The notes under the pieces: model-generated
What the model was told of the DNA's origin: nothing
Seen by the model: only the letters and a program-made list of their open reading frames with translations
The model's database searches: none
Part shown: in pieces, positions 7,761 through 15,825 of the stretch
Position numbering within the stretch: position 1 is the first letter of the stretch
Layout: each line of letters opens with the position of its first letter
Assembly: GCF_017874715.1 (NCBI RefSeq)
Contig: NZ_JAGGLR010000003.1
Location: forward strand, 1-64,000
Reading direction: 5' to 3'
DNA length: 64,000 nt
Origin: Streptomyces iranensis
GTDB lineage: Bacteria; Actinomycetota; Actinomycetes; Streptomycetales; Streptomycetaceae
Program-made: the position numbers and the translations under genes

Positions 7761-8750
7761 ATGGACCGCATGCGCGCCGACCGCCTTCTCTCACTGCTTC
7801 TGCTGCTGCAGAACCGGGGCCGGATGACCGCGCCCGAGCTCGCCGCCGAGCTGGAGGTCTCGGTGCGCACCGTCTACCGCGATGTGGAGGCGTTGAGCGC
7901 CTCCGGGGTGCCGGTCTACGCCGACCGGGGCCCGGCCGGGGGCTTTCGGCTGCTCGACGGCTACCGCACCCGGCTGACCGGGCTCACCGGCGACGAGGCC
8001 GACTCGCTCTTCCTCGCCGGGATGCCGGGCCCGGCCGCCGAGCTGGGGCTGGGCGCCGACCTCACCACCGCCCAGCTCAAGCTGCGGGCCGCGCTCCCGG
8101 CCGGGCTGGGGGAGCGGTCCCGGCGGATCCAGGAGCGCTTCCACCTCGACGCGCCGGGCTGGTTCCGGGACGCCGAGCCGGTGCCCCATCTGGCGGCGGC
8201 CGCCGAGGCCGTATGGGAGCGGCGCGTCCTGCGGGTGCACTACCGCCGCTGGCGCGGCGAGGTGCGGCGCGAGCTGTGCCCGCTGGGCCTCGTCCTCAAG
8301 GGCGGCATCTGGTACCTGGTGGCGAGGGTCGAGGATTCCGTACGCAGCTACCGGGTGTCGCGGATCCTCGACGCCGAGGTGCTGGAGGAGGTCTTCGAGC
8401 GGCCCGCCGGATTCGACCTCGCCGCCTCCTGGGCGGAGTCGTCCCGCCGGCTGGAGTCCATGCGCTTCCAGGGCGAGGCCGAACTTCTGCTCTCCGAGCG
8501 CGGGGTGAAGCTGCTCCCGATGCAGTTCGGGGCGGTGGGCGCGGAGGCGGTGGCCGCGGCGGGCCCGCCCGACGACCAGGGACGACGGCGTGTCGTCCTC
8601 CCCGTGGAGTCACTGCCGGTCGCGGTCCACGACATGCTGCGGCTGGGCACCGACGCCGAGGTGCTGGGCCCGCCCGAGCTGCGGTCGGCCGTCGCCCGCG
8701 CCGTAGCCGAACTGGCCCGCCGTTACGCCGCGCCGGACGACACCCCTTGA
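7761..8750 (+). CDS. YafY-type transcriptional regulator (HTH plus WYL)
   Basis: The 329-residue protein has an N-terminal winged HTH_11 domain (residues 4-58, with SVRTVYRDVEALSASGVPV) and a WYL sensor domain (about 140-210, containing GGIWYLVAR and SYRVSRI), then a C-terminal WCX-like extension. Such proteins bind DNA as dimers and sense small ligands or nucleic acid. A second ATG three codons on (7770) is an equally possible start. It diverges from the DUF3224 gene and probably autoregulates through the repeat at 7721-7755. Confidence 0.9.
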   Translation: MDRMRADRLLSLLLLLQNRGRMTAPELAAELEVSVRTVYRDVEALSASGVPVYADRGPAGGFRLLDGYRTRLTGLTGDEADSLFLAGMPGPAAELGLGADLTTAQLKLRAALPAGLGERSRRIQERFHLDAPGWFRDAEPVPHLAAAAEAVWERRVLRVHYRRWRGEVRRELCPLGLVLKGGIWYLVARVEDSVRSYRVSRILDAEVLEEVFERPAGFDLAASWAESSRRLESMRFQGEAELLLSERGVKLLPMQFGAVGAEAVAAAGPPDDQGRRRVVLPVESLPVAVHDMLRLGTDAEVLGPPELRSAVARAVAELARRYAAPDDTP

Positions 8751-8825
8751 GGCCCCGCCGCGCCACGACACGCCGAGCGGCGCGGGCGCGAGCGGCTAGG
8801 GTCGTCCGAAAGACGGGAGGCGGCG

Positions 8826-9290
8826 ATGGCGGAAGCGCGGCAGCAGGCACCGGAGGGCGATGCCGTACTGACCCGGATCGGGCAGGCGGTCATGCTGCAC
8901 CGGGGCGGCGACCGGGAGGAGGCGCGCAATCGCCTCGCCGCGCTGTGGCGGGAGATCGAACGGGACGGCGCCCCCTTTCACCGCTGCGCCCTCGCCCACT
9001 ATCTGGCCGACACCCAGGACGACCCGCTCGACGAGCTGATCTGGGACCTGCGGGCGCTCGCCGCCGCCGAAGGGCTCACCGGGGCCCTGGCGCCGCGGGC
9101 GTTCCTGCCCTCCCTGCACCTCAACGTGGCCGCGGGCCATCTGAAGCTGGGCCAGGAGGAGGCGGCCCGGGGACAGCTGGCGCTGGCACGCGAGGCCGCC
9201 GGCGCGCTCGGCGAGGATCCGTACGGCGACGGGGTGCGGGCGGCCATCCTGCGGCTGACGCTGGTCCTGGAGGGCGCCGTCGAGGACTGA
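8826..9290 (+). CDS. TPR-like helical protein of unknown function
   Basis: The 154-residue product is all-helical, with pairs of Ala- and Leu-rich helices (for example residues 95-135, HLNVAAGHLKLGQEEAARGQ) that look like two or three degenerate tetratricopeptide repeats. No catalytic motif is seen. GGGAGGCG lies upstream of the ATG. It converges on the MarR gene with an 8-bp gap. Related proteins are common in Streptomyces as unnamed proteins. Confidence 0.65.
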   Translation: MAEARQQAPEGDAVLTRIGQAVMLHRGGDREEARNRLAALWREIERDGAPFHRCALAHYLADTQDDPLDELIWDLRALAAAEGLTGALAPRAFLPSLHLNVAAGHLKLGQEEAARGQLALAREAAGALGEDPYGDGVRAAILRLTLVLEGAVED

Positions 9291-9298
9291 AGGTCCGG

Positions 9299-9778
9299 CT
9301 ACGCCGCCTCCGCCAGCTCCTCCCAGCGGTCGGCGAGCGCCTTCAGCTTGACGACGAACCGTTCGCGCTCCGCCTCGTCGAAGGACTCCAGGAGGATCTT
9401 GTCGAGCCTGCGCGCCCGGTGGTTCGCCTCCTGAAGGGCCTCTTTGCCCGCGTCGGTCAGGTAGAGCAGCTTGCGACGGCCGTCGGCGGCCGCGGTCTTC
9501 CGGGCGAGCAGACCACGGTTCTCCAGCCGGCGGGCCACATCGGCCATGGTGGAGGTGTCCAGGGCGACGGCGGCGGCCATGGAACGCTGGTCCTGGCCGG
9601 GATGGGCTTCCACGGTCTGCAGCACCGCGAACTGAGGGCCGGTGAGGACTGGGTCCACTTCCCGTGCCCACACGGCGAGATACGCCTGGTAGAGACGGCG
9701 GACCTGATAGCCGGGCGCGGCTGTCAGGGCAGTGGGGGCCTCCGGCCCGGTTTGGGCGGGCGGGGTGGGATCAGTCAT
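9299..9778 (-). CDS. MarR family regulator, probable regulator of the nicotinate cluster
   Basis: The 159-residue winged-helix protein has the MarR core: a recognition helix around DTSTMADVARRLENRGL (residues 75-91) and the wing AADGRRKLLYLTDAGK (about 96-111). MarR proteins in aromatic catabolism usually repress and release DNA on binding the pathway substrate. NicR, the MarR regulator of nicotinate genes in Pseudomonas putida, responds to 6-hydroxynicotinate. This gene lies 81 bp downstream of nicE on the same strand. Its own upstream region contains ACTTAAG (within 9784-9792). Regulation of the nic genes is inferred from position. Confidence 0.8.
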   Translation of the reverse strand: MTDPTPPAQTGPEAPTALTAAPGYQVRRLYQAYLAVWAREVDPVLTGPQFAVLQTVEAHPGQDQRSMAAAVALDTSTMADVARRLENRGLLARKTAAADGRRKLLYLTDAGKEALQEANHRARRLDKILLESFDEAERERFVVKLKALADRWEELAEAA

Positions 9779-9859
9779 AGAACCTACTTAAGCACGCACG
9801 GTTGACGCCGAGGGACAGCGGGGCGGAGGCCGGCGGACCCTTCGGCCCCGGCCGCGGCC

Positions 9860-10696
9860 TCACCGACCGGTACCGAGGTGGACCGGTCCCGTACCGCCGG
9901 CGCTGCGACCGGCCGTCGTCGCGGCGCCGCTCCCGGCGGGGCGGGAGACCTGGCCGCCGAGCAGGCTCCCGGCGCCGGGCACGACGGGCGGCAGCCCGAG
10001 CTCCGTCAGGATGCGGAACGCGGTGGAGGTGGCCGCCGACAGCACGGGCAGCCCAGCCTCGTCCTCGACGGGCTGGATCGACGCCAGCGACGGCATCTGC
10101 ACGCAGGCCGACAGCACCAGCGCGTCGGCCCCGCTCAGGTTCAGGCGGCGCCAGTGGTCGCGTAGATCGGCGGGGTCCAGACGGGCCACCGCCAGGTTGT
10201 CCGGGACTTCGAGGCTGAGCGCGTCGACCACCTCGATCCCGGCGTTCTCGATGTAGTCGACCACCTTGGCGGTGAGCTCCTTCATATACGGCGTGATGAT
10301 CGCGACCCGGCGGGCGCCGAGTGCCTCGGCGCCGCTGAGCAGGGCGCCGGCGCTGGAGACCACGGGCGCCCGGGATCCCTCGGCCCGCAGCGCGGAGGTG
10401 ATGTCGGCCTCCGCCACACAGTGGTGTCCGGGCCCCTGCGCCATGATGGCGACCAGGCAGGCGGTGGCGACGACGTCGGGCCGCGCGTCGGCCAGTTCGA
10501 GGGCGGCCCGCTCGGTCTGCGCGTTCATATTGCGCAGCTCGTCCGGGGTGACGTGCTTCATCCGCATCCGGCTGCTGTGGAAGACGAAGCGGTCGTCGGC
10601 CGCGATGGACTCCCGCGCTTTGAACATCCGGGGAAGCTCGGTCTCCATCGTCAGGTTGGAGCTGGGCACGATCAGCCCGATGTGATGGTCTGCCAT
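9860..10696 (-). CDS. nicE: Maleate cis-trans isomerase
   Basis: The 278-residue enzyme of the Asp/Glu racemase superfamily converts maleate to fumarate, the last step of aerobic nicotinate breakdown. It has PSSNLTMETE at residues 11-20 and two catalytic cysteines, Cys80 (VATACLVAIM) and Cys198 (LSACVQMPS). Their spacing of 118 equals that of the Cys76/Cys194 pair reported for maleate isomerase. The Gly-rich tail after residue 245 looks disordered. The ATG at 10696 follows a good ribosome binding site, GGAGG. It lies 36 bp downstream of nicD in the same operon. Confidence 0.9.
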   Translation of the reverse strand: MADHHIGLIVPSSNLTMETELPRMFKARESIAADDRFVFHSSRMRMKHVTPDELRNMNAQTERAALELADARPDVVATACLVAIMAQGPGHHCVAEADITSALRAEGSRAPVVSSAGALLSGAEALGARRVAIITPYMKELTAKVVDYIENAGIEVVDALSLEVPDNLAVARLDPADLRDHWRRLNLSGADALVLSACVQMPSLASIQPVEDEAGLPVLSAATSTAFRILTELGLPPVVPGAGSLLGGQVSRPAGSGAATTAGRSAGGTGPVHLGTGR

Positions 10697-10732
10697 GGGG
10701 TTGGTCCTCCGAAACGGGGCAGCGGGCACCGG

Positions 10733-11584
10733 TCAGGCGGCCGGGGAGAGGATGGTCCGCAGCGCGTCGCGGAGCGTCGCGGTGGCGATCGCCGGGGCGT
10801 CCCAGAAGATCATGTGGCCGGCGCCGGGGATCTTGTGCAGCGGCGCCGGCGGATTGCTCCCGGCGGCCTCCCCCGCCCCTTCCGCCGTCACGACGGGACT
10901 GTCGGCTCCGTAGAGCATGTGGGCCGGTCCGGGCACCCGGGGCCACCAGTCGAAGAAGTCCTCGTGTTCGAAGCCGTGGTGCGTGGCCACGATGGCCTCC
11001 TCGGCGCAACTGGACAGCCAGCGGGCCCGCAGTTCCTGTTCGCGTCGCGGCCAGGTGGGCCAGGAGGCGGCCACCTCGTCGGCGTCCGTTCCGCGCCGGG
11101 CTTCGGAGAGTTGCCGCAGGAACACCTCCCGGGGGGTGGGGTAGGGCCCGCGGTCCGGGCCGCTCATCGGCGGATCGGCCAGCACGGTGCCGCGCAGGGG
11201 CACCTTGGCACGCACCGCGACGGCCGCCGCGATCCGCGCGCCCATGGAGTGGCCGAGGAGCAGCGGACGGTCGAGGCCGAGCCGGCTGATGAGAGCCTCG
11301 GTGTCCTCGGCGTACTCCTCCAGTCCGTAGCCGTCGCCCTCGTCCGAAAGACCCCGGCCGCGTACGTCCAGCACCACCGGCCTGACCAGGTCGGTCAGTT
11401 CGCGTGCCACGAAGTCCATGGTGACCGCGGGACTGGTGATACCGGGCAGGACGACCAGCGGCGGCAGGTCGCCGCCGTAGTCGAGGGCGTGCAGCCGTAC
11501 CTCTCCGGAGCGCGCCCACCGGCTCGTGGCCGGCACATCGGCCAGATCGGCAAGCGCGCTCTGCTGGACCGAACGCCGTGTCAT
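10733..11584 (-). CDS. nicD: N-formylmaleamate deformylase
   Basis: The 283-residue alpha/beta hydrolase removes formate from N-formylmaleamate to give maleamate. The oxyanion region VVLPGITSPAVT, LDVRGRGLS and the nucleophile elbow GHSMGAR closely follow NicD of Pseudomonas putida. The triad reads Ser113, Asp137 and His257. The spacings (24 and 120) equal those of the NicD triad Ser101-Asp125-His245. It overlaps the nicF stop by 4 bp (ATGA), so it is coupled to the enzyme that follows it in the pathway. Confidence 0.92.
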   Translation of the reverse strand: MTRRSVQQSALADLADVPATSRWARSGEVRLHALDYGGDLPPLVVLPGITSPAVTMDFVARELTDLVRPVVLDVRGRGLSDEGDGYGLEEYAEDTEALISRLGLDRPLLLGHSMGARIAAAVAVRAKVPLRGTVLADPPMSGPDRGPYPTPREVFLRQLSEARRGTDADEVAASWPTWPRREQELRARWLSSCAEEAIVATHHGFEHEDFFDWWPRVPGPAHMLYGADSPVVTAEGAGEAAGSNPPAPLHKIPGAGHMIFWDAPAIATATLRDALRTILSPAA

Positions 11585-12288
11585 GTGCTGTCTCCTCGTC
11601 GATGGGAACGCCGGGCCGCGTCAGGAGCCGCCGGGGCGGGAACGGAGCCGATGTAGCCGACGGCGTCCTCGAGGGTGACGACGTCGCCGTACTTGGCCTG
11701 GATGTCGAAGAGCGCCGCGTCCGCCGGCCCCTCGGCCCGGTCGCCCACGCAGGCACGGGGCACCAGCACCGGGAAGCCCGACTGGACGGCGTCGACCACG
11801 GTGGCCCGTACACAGCCGCTCGTGGTGGCGCCGCACACCACGACGGTGTCGCGGCCCAGTCCGGTGAGGGTGGCGGCGAGACTCGTGCCGAAGAAGGCCG
11901 AGGCGCCCTTCTTCACCACCAGCTGATCGTGTCCCGGCCGCATGGGCAGCCGCGGGTCGATGGCCACCGCATCACTGCCCTCGACCAGGGTGCGCATGCC
12001 GGGAGCCTTGCGCAGCCAGGCGATCGCGTCACCGGACGCCTCGGCCTCGGTGTAGGCGATCGCGGTGAAGATCACCGGCACATCCGCGGGCCGGGCCGCC
12101 TCGATCAGGCGCGTGGTGGCGGCCACGGCCTCCGAGAGGTCGGCACCCGAGGGATACGAGTCCTCGGTGAAACCCCGGGTCAGGTCCACCACGACGATCG
12201 CCGGACGGCTGCCGCGCCGCACCGCGGCACCGAAGCCGGCCCGCTGGTAGGTGCGGTTGGTGGTCAGGCCGTACAGTCCGCCGCTCAT
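11581..12288 (-). CDS. nicF: Maleamate amidohydrolase (isochorismatase fold)
   Basis: The 235-residue cysteine hydrolase would split maleamate to maleate and ammonia. The isochorismatase triad is present: Asp35 (VVVDLTRGFTE), Lys126 (VVKKGASAFFGT) and Cys159 (CGATTSGCVRAT). The sequence around the cysteine is typical of maleamate and N-carbamoylsarcosine amidases. Genomic context decides for NicF: it sits between a CoxG-like gene and nicD with 4-bp overlaps on both sides. The tail after residue 215 is Pro/Ala/Arg-rich. Confidence 0.9.
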   Translation of the reverse strand: MSGGLYGLTTNRTYQRAGFGAAVRRGSRPAIVVVDLTRGFTEDSYPSGADLSEAVAATTRLIEAARPADVPVIFTAIAYTEAEASGDAIAWLRKAPGMRTLVEGSDAVAIDPRLPMRPGHDQLVVKKGASAFFGTSLAATLTGLGRDTVVVCGATTSGCVRATVVDAVQSGFPVLVPRACVGDRAEGPADAALFDIQAKYGDVVTLEDAVGYIGSVPAPAAPDAARRSHRRGDST

Positions 12289-12926
12289 CGGCGCCTCCCC
12301 AGCAGCCAGCCCGGAACGAAGCCGAGCACGAACGCGGCCGCGACCGGGCCGTACTTCTTCAGCAGCGGGCCCGCGATCAGCACCATTCCGTTGAGCTCAC
12401 CGGGCGCCTCGGCGGGTGCGCCGGCCGCGGGAGCGGACGCCGCGGGTGCCGCACCGGAGACGGGGGGCGCCTCCGCGCCGTCCTGCCGGAGGAGAAGGTT
12501 GCCGAGGTTCTGGGCGAACTGCTGGAGAATCTTGTCGGACACGGCCCCGATGGCGCCCTTGCCGAACTGGGCGATCTTGCCCCGGATCACCAGGTCGGTG
12601 GAGAGGTTCAGCTGGGCGCCGTCCTCAGTGGGGACGACCTCGAGGGAGACCTCGGCCTCGGCGTCGCCGCTGCCGTGGGTGTCGGCGCCGCTGGCATGGA
12701 CCCGCAGCCTCCGTTTTTCGGCGTCGACCTCCAGGAAGCGCACGGTGCCGGCATAGGCGGCCGAGATCGGGCCCACCTTGATCTTGACCGCGCCACGCCA
12801 GGCATCGCCGTCACGGCCTTCGAGAGCGGCGCCGGGCATACAGGACGCCACTCTTTGGACGTCGCTGAGCAGGGCGAACACCGCGTCGGGCCGGGCTTGG
12901 ACGGAAACGGTATTGATCAGTTGCAT
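12285..12926 (-). CDS. CoxG-like SRPBCC protein with C-terminal membrane anchor
   Basis: The 213-residue protein has an N-terminal SRPBCC (START-like) domain of the CO dehydrogenase subunit G type (residues 1-145, FALLSDVQRVASCMPGA and GPISAAYAGTVRF). An Ala/Pro linker follows, then one hydrophobic helix near the end (VAAAFVLGFVPGWLLG), followed by RRR. In Oligotropha, CoxG recruits CO dehydrogenase to the membrane. Here it could tether the hydroxylase to the respiratory chain. The ATG at 12926 lies inside the end of coxS-like gene (10-bp overlap), and its stop overlaps nicF by 4 bp. Confidence 0.85.
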   Translation of the reverse strand: MQLINTVSVQARPDAVFALLSDVQRVASCMPGAALEGRDGDAWRGAVKIKVGPISAAYAGTVRFLEVDAEKRRLRVHASGADTHGSGDAEAEVSLEVVPTEDGAQLNLSTDLVIRGKIAQFGKGAIGAVSDKILQQFAQNLGNLLLRQDGAEAPPVSGAAPAASAPAAGAPAEAPGELNGMVLIAGPLLKKYGPVAAAFVLGFVPGWLLGRRR

Positions 12927-13456
12927 GAGTCCTCCTCGGTGCCCACGGCCCGCTGAGAGCGCCGTGCGGTCGCGCAGGCGTCGATCGCCTCGACGATGGT
13001 CTGGTAGCCGGTGCACCGGCACAGGTTCGCGGCGACGACCTCCCTGATGTCCTCCTTGGTCGCCTCCGGCCGCTCCGCGAGGAAGCCCTGGGCCAGCATC
13101 AGAAAGCCGGGGGTGCAGAAGCCGCACTGCAGGCCGTGGTGGGCGGTGAAGGCCCGCTGGAGATCGCTGAGCTCGCCGGTGCCGGAGTCGGCGAGGGATT
13201 CGACGGTGGTGATCCGCGCTCCCTCCGCCTGGGCGGCGAACATCAGACAGGCCCGGACCGGGAGCCCGTCGACGAGCACGGTGCAGGCGCCGCAGATCCC
13301 GTGCTCGCAGCCGACGTGGGTGCCGGTCAGCCGCAGATCGTGGCGGAGCACGTCCACCAGGGTGCGGCGCGGCGCCGTGATCACCTCGTATGACGTGCCG
13401 TTGACGTCGAGCGTGATGAGCTGGACGTCGTCGCCCAGGCCGGTGGTGTCGTTCAT
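12917..13456 (-). CDS. Molybdenum hydroxylase, 2Fe-2S small subunit (nicotinate dehydrogenase type)
   Basis: The 179-residue subunit has both iron-sulfur domains of the xanthine oxidase family. The plant-type cluster uses Cys50, 55, 58 and 70 (GCEHGICGACTVLVDG). The helical cluster uses Cys111, 114, 146 and 148 (CGFCTPG and CRCTGY). It passes electrons from the molybdenum site to FAD. Its start overlaps the large-subunit stop by 4 bp. In the nicotinate pathway the hydroxylase converts nicotinate to 6-hydroxynicotinate, and substrate assignment here rests on the cluster. Confidence 0.92.
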   Translation of the reverse strand: MNDTTGLGDDVQLITLDVNGTSYEVITAPRRTLVDVLRHDLRLTGTHVGCEHGICGACTVLVDGLPVRACLMFAAQAEGARITTVESLADSGTGELSDLQRAFTAHHGLQCGFCTPGFLMLAQGFLAERPEATKEDIREVVAANLCRCTGYQTIVEAIDACATARRSQRAVGTEEDSCN

Positions 13457-15825
13457 GGTGTCTGCTCCGGTGTGCGGGGGGTCAGGGCACGGTGGACCGT
13501 CTCCGGTGTGATGGGCGTGTCGTCCAGCTCGACGCCGGTGGGCCGCAGCGCGTCGTTGACGGCGTTGAGCACGGCGGCGGGCGCCCCGATGGTGCCGCCC
13601 TCGCCGGCGCCTTTGGCTCCCGTCGCGGTGAAGGCGCAAGGGGTCTCCAGATGGTGGATCACCACCTCCGGGATCTCATGGGCGGTGGGCACCTTGTAGT
13701 CCATGAAGCTGGTGGCCGACGGCTCGCCCTGGGCGTCGTAGGTGATCTGTTCGAAGAGCGCCCCCGAGATGCCCTGCGCGATGCCGCCCCGGCACTGCCC
13801 CTCCACCACCTGCGGATTGACGGCGACACCACAGTCCTCGACGCAGAAGTAGGCGAGGATTTCCACCTGCCCGGTGCCCTCGTGCAGTTCCACCACCACC
13901 CCGTGGGTGGCATTGGAGAAGGTGCCGTCGTTGTGGACGTCGAAGACGGCGGTGGCGGTGAGGCCCGGGTCGATGTCCTTGGGCAGCAGATGCGACTTGA
14001 GGTAGGCGGTGTCGGCCAGGTGCTCGTAGGTGAGCGCGACATCCGGGTCGTCGCGCCGGCGGACCCGGCCCCGGTCCAGTTCGGTCTCCTCCGGGGGGAT
14101 GCCCCACTCGTCGGCGGCGATGGCGCGGAGCTTGTCGCCGAGCTTGCCCGCCGCCAGACGTACGGCACTGCCGCCGACCGCGATCGAGCGGCTGGCGAAG
14201 GTGCCCCAGCCGTAGGTGATGCGGTCGGTGTCGCCCTGGTGGAGTTTGACCTTGGCGATGTCGAGGCCGAGCGCATCGGCCACGATCTGCGCCATGGTCG
14301 TCTCATGGCTCTGGCCGTGGCTGATGGTGCCGGTGGTGGCGGTGACGGCGCCGCTGGTGTCCATGCGGACCTCGGCGAGGTCGAACCCGGGCACGACCTC
14401 CATCTTGCGCTGGGCGAAGGCGGCGGAGCCGTAGCCGGTGCGCTCGCTGAAGCAGCTGTAGCCGATCCCGATGTGCCGGCCCTCGGCCGTGGCCGCGGCC
14501 TGCCGGTCGTACCAGCCCGCCTCGCGCACTGCCCGCTCGCACAGGTCGAGGGATTCCAGATACGAGCCGGGGTCGTAGGTGATGTTGTTGACGCCGGTGT
14601 ACGGGAAGTCGGTGATGACGTTGCGGCGCCGGATCTCCACCGGGTCCAGGCGCAGTTCGCGGGCGGCGCGCTCCATGAGCCGCTCCATGGCCATGACGTA
14701 ACTCGGGCGGCTCACGCCCCGGTAGGGGGCGGTGGGCGCCTTGTTGGTGGTGATGGCCCGGCCGCGCACCCGGTAGGCGGGGACCTTGTAGACGCCGGGC
14801 ATCTCGGCGGAGGCCATCAGCGGCTCGATGCCGGCGGTGAACGGATAGCAGGAGTAGGCGCCCATGTCGCACACCACGTCCGCGTCCAGGCCGAGGATCC
14901 GGCCGTCGGCGTCGAAGGCGGCGCGTACGGTGTAGTGCTGTTCCCGGGCGAGGAACGAGGCCGACAGGGCGTCCTTGCGGTCCTCGATCCACTTGACGGG
15001 CCGGCCGAGCCGCAGCGCGGCCGCCGCGGTGGCGATCTCCTCGCGGCCGACCACGCACTTGAGGCCGAAACCGCCGCCCATGTCCGGGACGATCACTCGC
15101 ACCGCGCGCTCGTCCAGTCGCAGGCAGCGGGAGGCCACGGTCCGTACCTGATGCGGGGTCTGGGTGCAGGTGTGCAGGACGAGCTGTTCCTCCCGGGCGT
15201 CCCACTGCGCCACCGCGCCACGCGTCTCCAGCGGCAGGGCGTTCTGCCGGCCGGTTCGCAGATCGACGTGGACCACGCAGGGAGCCTGGTCGAAGATCTC
15301 GTCGATGCCCTCGGTGGCGAACAGACCGACGTCGACCAGGGTGTTCCCGGCGGCCTCCGCATGCACCCGCGGAGCGTCGGGGGCGAGGGCCTGTTCCTCG
15401 CAGGTGATGGGCGGGAGGGGTGCGTACGTCACCCTGGCGGCTTCCAGGCCGTCCTCGGCGAGATAGGGGTCCCGGGCGACGACCACGGCGACGGGCTCGC
15501 CGACATAGCGGACCCGGTCGCGGGCGAGGACGGGCATGGCGGTCGGCACGAACTCCGAGAGCGGGCGGCCGAGCTGGGCGGTGATGTCACCCAACTCCAG
15601 GTCGGCGGCGGTGAACGCGGCGACGACACCAGGGACCTGACGCACCCGCGTCAGATCGATCTCGGTGATCGTCCCATGGGCCACCGTGCTGCGGACGAAC
15701 TGCGCGTGCAGCATGCCGGGCAGCTCGATGTCGTCGACGAAACGGCCACGTCCGGACAGCAGCCGGGGATCCTCCCGGCGCGCCACCGACGTGCCGACCA
15801 GCCGGTCGTCCTTGGCGGACGTCAT
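13453..15825 (-). CDS. Molybdenum hydroxylase, molybdopterin-binding large subunit
   Basis: The 790-residue catalytic subunit of the xanthine oxidase/CO dehydrogenase family has an N-terminal a/b hammerhead domain (residues 15-125) and the cofactor-binding motifs GGGFGLK (about 250) and APYRGVSRP (about 360). The conserved catalytic Glu is in GAKGAGEGG (Glu742). There is no VAYXCSFR active-site loop with the Cu-binding Cys of true CO dehydrogenase, so hydroxylation of an aromatic ring is likelier. It is coupled by 4-bp overlaps to the FAD and 2Fe-2S subunits. Unlike Pseudomonas NicB, it carries no cytochrome c domains. Nicotinate as substrate is inferred. Confidence 0.9.
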   Translation of the reverse strand: MTSAKDDRLVGTSVARREDPRLLSGRGRFVDDIELPGMLHAQFVRSTVAHGTITEIDLTRVRQVPGVVAAFTAADLELGDITAQLGRPLSEFVPTAMPVLARDRVRYVGEPVAVVVARDPYLAEDGLEAARVTYAPLPPITCEEQALAPDAPRVHAEAAGNTLVDVGLFATEGIDEIFDQAPCVVHVDLRTGRQNALPLETRGAVAQWDAREEQLVLHTCTQTPHQVRTVASRCLRLDERAVRVIVPDMGGGFGLKCVVGREEIATAAAALRLGRPVKWIEDRKDALSASFLAREQHYTVRAAFDADGRILGLDADVVCDMGAYSCYPFTAGIEPLMASAEMPGVYKVPAYRVRGRAITTNKAPTAPYRGVSRPSYVMAMERLMERAARELRLDPVEIRRRNVITDFPYTGVNNITYDPGSYLESLDLCERAVREAGWYDRQAAATAEGRHIGIGYSCFSERTGYGSAAFAQRKMEVVPGFDLAEVRMDTSGAVTATTGTISHGQSHETTMAQIVADALGLDIAKVKLHQGDTDRITYGWGTFASRSIAVGGSAVRLAAGKLGDKLRAIAADEWGIPPEETELDRGRVRRRDDPDVALTYEHLADTAYLKSHLLPKDIDPGLTATAVFDVHNDGTFSNATHGVVVELHEGTGQVEILAYFCVEDCGVAVNPQVVEGQCRGGIAQGISGALFEQITYDAQGEPSATSFMDYKVPTAHEIPEVVIHHLETPCAFTATGAKGAGEGGTIGAPAAVLNAVNDALRPTGVELDDTPITPETVHRALTPRTPEQTP

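Noticed and set aside
7761..9805. 719-codon plus-strand frame covering the WYL regulator, the TPR-like gene and the MarR region
   Set aside because: It is out of frame with two forward genes and antisense to MarR. The product is Arg/Gly-rich without motifs.
13453..15825. Large subunit as a true carbon monoxide dehydrogenase
   Set aside because: The VAYXCSFR loop with the copper-binding cysteine is not seen at the active site, and the neighbours belong to pyridine catabolism.
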